Shown here: positions 61,401 through 64,000 of the stretch, in pieces
How the letters are laid out: every line of letters starts with the position of its first letter
Position numbering within the stretch: the stretch's first letter is position 1
Assembly: GCA_041576815.1 (NCBI GenBank)
Contig: JBFGKE010000005.1
Location: 78,853 to 142,852 of the forward strand
Direction: 5' to 3'
DNA length: 64,000 nt
DNA from: SG8-38 sp041576815
GTDB taxonomy: Bacteria; Myxococcota_A; Polyangia; Polyangiales; Houyiibacteriaceae
The notes under the pieces: model-generated
The model's input: the letters and a program-made list of their open reading frames with translations, nothing else
What the model was told of the DNA's origin: nothing
The model's database searches: none
Position numbers and translations under genes: made by a program

Positions 61401-62315
61401 GTGAGCGCGGTCAAGCTCCCACTGGCAGCAGCCATCATCGCCGCACTCCTTGGGGCCTCGTGCGAGAGCAGCACGAGCGTCGGAGCGGATGCGGGGATGG
61501 ACGCCGGTCTCGGACCCGACGCAGGCGAGCCTGCGCGCAAGTGCAACGGCCATGAAGAGCTTTGCGACCGGCGGTATGACGCCGTGGGCGTCCCGATGAC
61601 CCACAACGCAATGTCGAACGCAGAAGCCGGATGGGTGTCGCCCAACCAGACGTTCGGGATCTCTCGCCAGCTCGACGACGGCATCCGCGGGCTGATGCTC
61701 GATACGTACGAGGAGGAGGGAGAGCTCCTGCTTTGTCACGTGCTGTGCCTCGCGGGGAGCCAACCGCTGGTCGAGGGTTTGGGCGAGATCAAAGCTTTTC
61801 TCGACAACCATCCCGACGAAGTCGTCTCGATCATCTTCGAGAACTACGTCACGCACGATCAAACCGCCGGCGCGTTCGAAGAAGCAGGCCTGCTCGGCTT
61901 CGTCTATCCCCACGACGCCGGTAGCCCGTGGCCATCCCTCGGGGAGCTGATCGACGGAGGTACGCGTCTCGTCGTCTTTCAGGAGAAGCTGCCCGAAGAC
62001 GACGCCTTCCCGTGGCTCATGAACATTTGGGAGCACGCCTGGGAGACCCCCTTTTCTTTCTCCGTGCCTGAAGACCTATCGTGCGATCCCAACCGGGGCG
62101 ACCCCACGAACCCGCTGTTTCTGCTCAATCACTTCCTGACGGCGCCCCTCGGCGGCAATGCCGAGCTCGCCGAAATGATCAACTACAACCCGCTCTTCAT
62201 CGACCGGGCGCGGGAGTGCGAGCGAGCCGGCGCCGCCCTCCCGAACTTCGTCGCCGTCGATTTCTACGACATCGGCGACCTCTTTGCTGTCGTAGATGCG
62301 CTGAACGGTTTGTGA
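61401..62315 (+). CDS. PI-PLC X-domain-like phosphodiesterase lipoprotein
   Basis: 304 residues from the GTG. Lipobox LGASC. PLC-like TIM barrel elements: first catalytic His in PMTHNAMSN, RGLMLDTYEEEGELLLCH with Asp and second His, then VVSIIFENYV. Bacterial PI-PLCs cleave phosphoinositides or GPI anchors without Ca. In a predator-like bacterium it may act on prey or host lipids, an inference. Confidence 0.8.
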   Translation: MSAVKLPLAAAIIAALLGASCESSTSVGADAGMDAGLGPDAGEPARKCNGHEELCDRRYDAVGVPMTHNAMSNAEAGWVSPNQTFGISRQLDDGIRGLMLDTYEEEGELLLCHVLCLAGSQPLVEGLGEIKAFLDNHPDEVVSIIFENYVTHDQTAGAFEEAGLLGFVYPHDAGSPWPSLGELIDGGTRLVVFQEKLPEDDAFPWLMNIWEHAWETPFSFSVPEDLSCDPNRGDPTNPLFLLNHFLTAPLGGNAELAEMINYNPLFIDRARECERAGAALPNFVAVDFYDIGDLFAVVDALNGL

Positions 62316-62353
62316 GGGGTGGACCGACAGAGCGCTGGAGCTAAAATCCGCAC

Positions 62354-62902
62354 ATGGCAGTACCCTCGGCCGAGCTCGTCATTTGCCTGCGGGCAACCGC
62401 AGCGCGCCTCCTGCGAGAAGACGTCACGTATCGCTGGTCGAGCTTTGCGCACTGCAACTGCGGGCACCTCGTCCAGACGATGACGGGGCTCGACCCTGCG
62501 GAGATTCAGAGGCGCGCCATCCAGCGGGAGGGCGACTGGCGGGCTCAGGCGCTCGATTCGATCGGTCGGCCCTTTCCCGAGTTCGATTTCGGCGACCGGC
62601 CTGCCCTGGATGAAGGCGCGTGGGAGCCCGAGAACGTGGGTGCCTGTCGGGTCACCGGCTCATCGCTCGACGAGGTGCTCGGCGAGATGTACGCGCTCGG
62701 GCTCACCGCGGACGACGTGGGTCACCTCGAGCGCCTCAGCGACCGCGACGTGCGCCGCCGGCTCGGCAACAACAAAGAAGACTTTCCGCATCACGAGCGC
62801 GAAAACGTGATCGCCTACCTTCAGGCTTGGGCGGACTTGCTCGAAGAGCAGCTCGCATCACCGGTCGAGGCGGCGGGTTACTTCTTCGAAGCCGCCGAGT
62901 GA
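62354..62902 (+). CDS. Hypothetical protein
   Basis: 182 residues. No family recognised. Contains a Cys/His patch HCNCGHLVQ near residue 33 and acidic helical C-terminus (VIAYLQAWADLLEEQL). Cytoplasmic. 38 nt after the PLC-like gene. Confidence 0.65.
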   Translation: MAVPSAELVICLRATAARLLREDVTYRWSSFAHCNCGHLVQTMTGLDPAEIQRRAIQREGDWRAQALDSIGRPFPEFDFGDRPALDEGAWEPENVGACRVTGSSLDEVLGEMYALGLTADDVGHLERLSDRDVRRRLGNNKEDFPHHERENVIAYLQAWADLLEEQLASPVEAAGYFFEAAE

Positions 62903-62914
62903 CTTCAGCTTCGA

Positions 62915-63310
62915 CTACGTGAAGATCTCGATGGCAACGGCGACCTGCGCACCAAAGCTCACGAGGAAGGCCAAGGTACGGATACCCGGCCACCCGAGGG
63001 TCAGTGCGGGGAAGTGCACGACGCGGGACCAGAAATAGGCCTGCGCAGCCGCCAGTACCATCGGCACCTCGGCTTCGCCCATGCCGTGAGCCACCAGGAC
63101 GAGCGTCGCGAAGACGACGAGATTTTCAACCGCGTTGTAGTGCGCGCGTTTGGCGCGGCGCGCCCACAGCCGCTGCTTGAGCTCGTCCTGCGGCTCGACG
63201 GGCTTGAGCGCACCGATCAGGCCGAGCGTTGCCGCGCGCTCGAGAATGTAGGGAACCCAGAGAAGAGCGGTCAGCACCGCGCTTGCCGCGAGCCATTGGA
63301 GTGTGGTCAT
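62915..63310 (-). CDS. MAPEG-family membrane protein
   Basis: 131 residues from the ATG at 63310, with GGAGCA upstream. Four helices and MAPEG markers RAKRAHYNAVENLVVFA and AYFWSRVVHFPAL. The family includes glutathione-dependent eicosanoid/lipid-peroxide enzymes in membranes. Bacterial role unknown. The longer frame to 63730 is an artefact overlapping the next gene. Confidence 0.88.
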   Translation of the reverse strand: MTTLQWLAASAVLTALLWVPYILERAATLGLIGALKPVEPQDELKQRLWARRAKRAHYNAVENLVVFATLVLVAHGMGEAEVPMVLAAAQAYFWSRVVHFPALTLGWPGIRTLAFLVSFGAQVAVAIEIFT

Positions 63311-63397
63311 GGTGTGCTCCTTTCGAGCAATGCCGCGCCGAGACTCGCACGATCGACGGGCCTTGAAAAGAAGCCATCGCCCGCGTAGGAGGGTCGC

Positions 63398-63892
63398 ATG
63401 AACGCTCCACCGAACCGGCTTGCCAAGACCATCCAAAAGATCGAGAAGATCGCGGGTCCCTTTCGGCAGCAGGCTGTCAGCCTCGCGCTCGGCCGCACGG
63501 TCAAGTTCGTCGGCACGGCAGGGCTCAAGGTCGAGACGCTCACGCCGGACCGCGCCGTCGTCTCGGTCCAAAACCGCACGAAAGTACAGAACCACATCGG
63601 CGGAGTGCACGCGATGGCGATGGGCCTTCTCGCTGAAACCGCCACCGGCTTCGTCGTGGGAATGAACGTGCCCGACAGCGCAGTGCCGGTGATCAAGAGC
63701 GTGAAAATCGACTACCTGAAGCGAGCCCAAGGTGCGATGCGCGCGGAAGCCACGCTAAGCGAGGCCCAGCGAGCGGCGATCGCCTCCCAACCCAAGGGCG
63801 ACGTTCTCGTCCCGTGCCGCGTCACCGACGAATCCGGCAAAGAGCCCATCCGCGTCGAGATGACGTGGGCCTGGACCCCAAAGCGCCGCTGA
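63398..63892 (+). CDS. DUF4442 hotdog-fold thioesterase-like protein
   Basis: 164 residues. Hotdog pattern with NHIGGVHAMAMGLLAETATG and VPVIKSVKIDYLKRAQG; resembles PaaI/YiiD-type thioesterases acting on acyl-CoA. Cytoplasmic; substrate unknown. Divergent from the MAPEG gene. Confidence 0.85.
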   Translation: MNAPPNRLAKTIQKIEKIAGPFRQQAVSLALGRTVKFVGTAGLKVETLTPDRAVVSVQNRTKVQNHIGGVHAMAMGLLAETATGFVVGMNVPDSAVPVIKSVKIDYLKRAQGAMRAEATLSEAQRAAIASQPKGDVLVPCRVTDESGKEPIRVEMTWAWTPKRR

Positions 63893-63910
63893 CCGCGAGA
63901 AACTAACCCC

Positions 63911-63986
63911 TCAAAAAAGGGGACTGTCCCCTATATAATTTGCTTCCATCAAAAAAGGGGACTGTCCCCTATATAATTTGCTTCCA
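63911..63986 (+). repeat. Two 38-bp tandem repeats with GGGGAC/GTCCCC palindrome
   Basis: Identical units at 63911-63948 and 63949-63986, each with the perfect inverted repeat AGGGGACTGTCCCCT (63918-63932 and 63956-63970) after a run of six A. An ATG (63986) directly follows and could begin an open frame cut by the window edge. Similar GGGGACNGTCCCC repeats are commonly found by REP-associated tyrosine transposases. Confidence 0.75.
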
Positions 63987-64000
63987 TGGCAGCGGCGCGA

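Overview
The window is high-GC DNA with densely packed, often 4-nt-overlapping genes and no sign of plasmid or phage backbone. The gene content fits a chromosome of a predatory or saprophytic Myxococcota-type (former delta-proteobacterial) bacterium: a eukaryote-like Ser/Thr kinase with PP2C and FHA partners, TSP3-OmpA and FG-GAP surface proteins, Cys-rich repeat lipoproteins, a CarH-like B12/MerR light regulator beside carotenoid genes, and paired acyl-CoA dehydrogenases. The taxonomic assignment is an inference; no rRNA is present. The only RNA gene seen is a tRNA-Thr(CGT).

Layout. (1) 1-12.6 kb: signalling and envelope genes (kinase C-terminus, OmpA/TSP3 porin-like protein, POT peptide transporter overlapping a phosphohexomutase, a PP2C-FHA-unknown operon, an acidic protein behind a near-consensus sigma-70 promoter, an FG-GAP lipoprotein). 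(2) 12.7-19.8 kb: a tightly coupled minus-strand glycan operon (GT-C membrane glycosyltransferase, split transketolase, an epimerase-GT2 fusion, two SAM methyltransferases). (3) 20.3-31.0 kb: an exported multihaem system: a tri-haem lipoprotein carrying four exact-period 72-residue Cys-rich repeats, a CusRS-like two-component pair, an AraC regulator, a 1442-residue di-haem peroxidase/MauG-like protein, a small lipoprotein and a second tri-haem lipoprotein whose C-terminus is paralogous to the first.

(4) 31.2-46.8 kb: carotenoid and light-stress island. crtB, crtI and a CrtL-type cyclase form one operon; a divergent CrtU-like FAD enzyme follows. A CarH/LitR-type MerR-B12 regulator, SOUL protein, DUF427 protein, two tiny membrane proteins, an SDR, a cyclopropane-synthase-like methyltransferase, epimerases, DUF2141, DUF1295 and an MpaB-type oxygenase make up the rest. 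Three intergenic regions here carry TAGAC-type direct repeats with exactly 11-bp spacing, the arrangement known for CarH operators. I consider this the best candidate for a coherent, possibly undescribed regulon: B12/light-controlled pigment plus membrane-lipid protection.

(5) 46.8-51.2 kb: an ABC-HlyD-TolC export operon whose ABC subunit has lost every canonical ATPase motif. (6) 51.3-57.1 kb: a winged-helix regulator, a Fur/PerR-family regulator overlapping a peroxiredoxin gene (with a 7-1-7 palindrome in front), a membrane protein, a CrtI-like oxidoreductase, a beta-propeller lipoprotein and a cyclophilin. (7) 57.1-63.9 kb: an acyl-CoA dehydrogenase pair, D-aminoacylase-type amidohydrolase, PI-PLC-like lipoprotein, MAPEG and hotdog proteins. 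The window ends in a 38-bp tandem repeat with a GGGGAC/GTCCCC palindrome, resembling repeats found beside REP-associated transposases.
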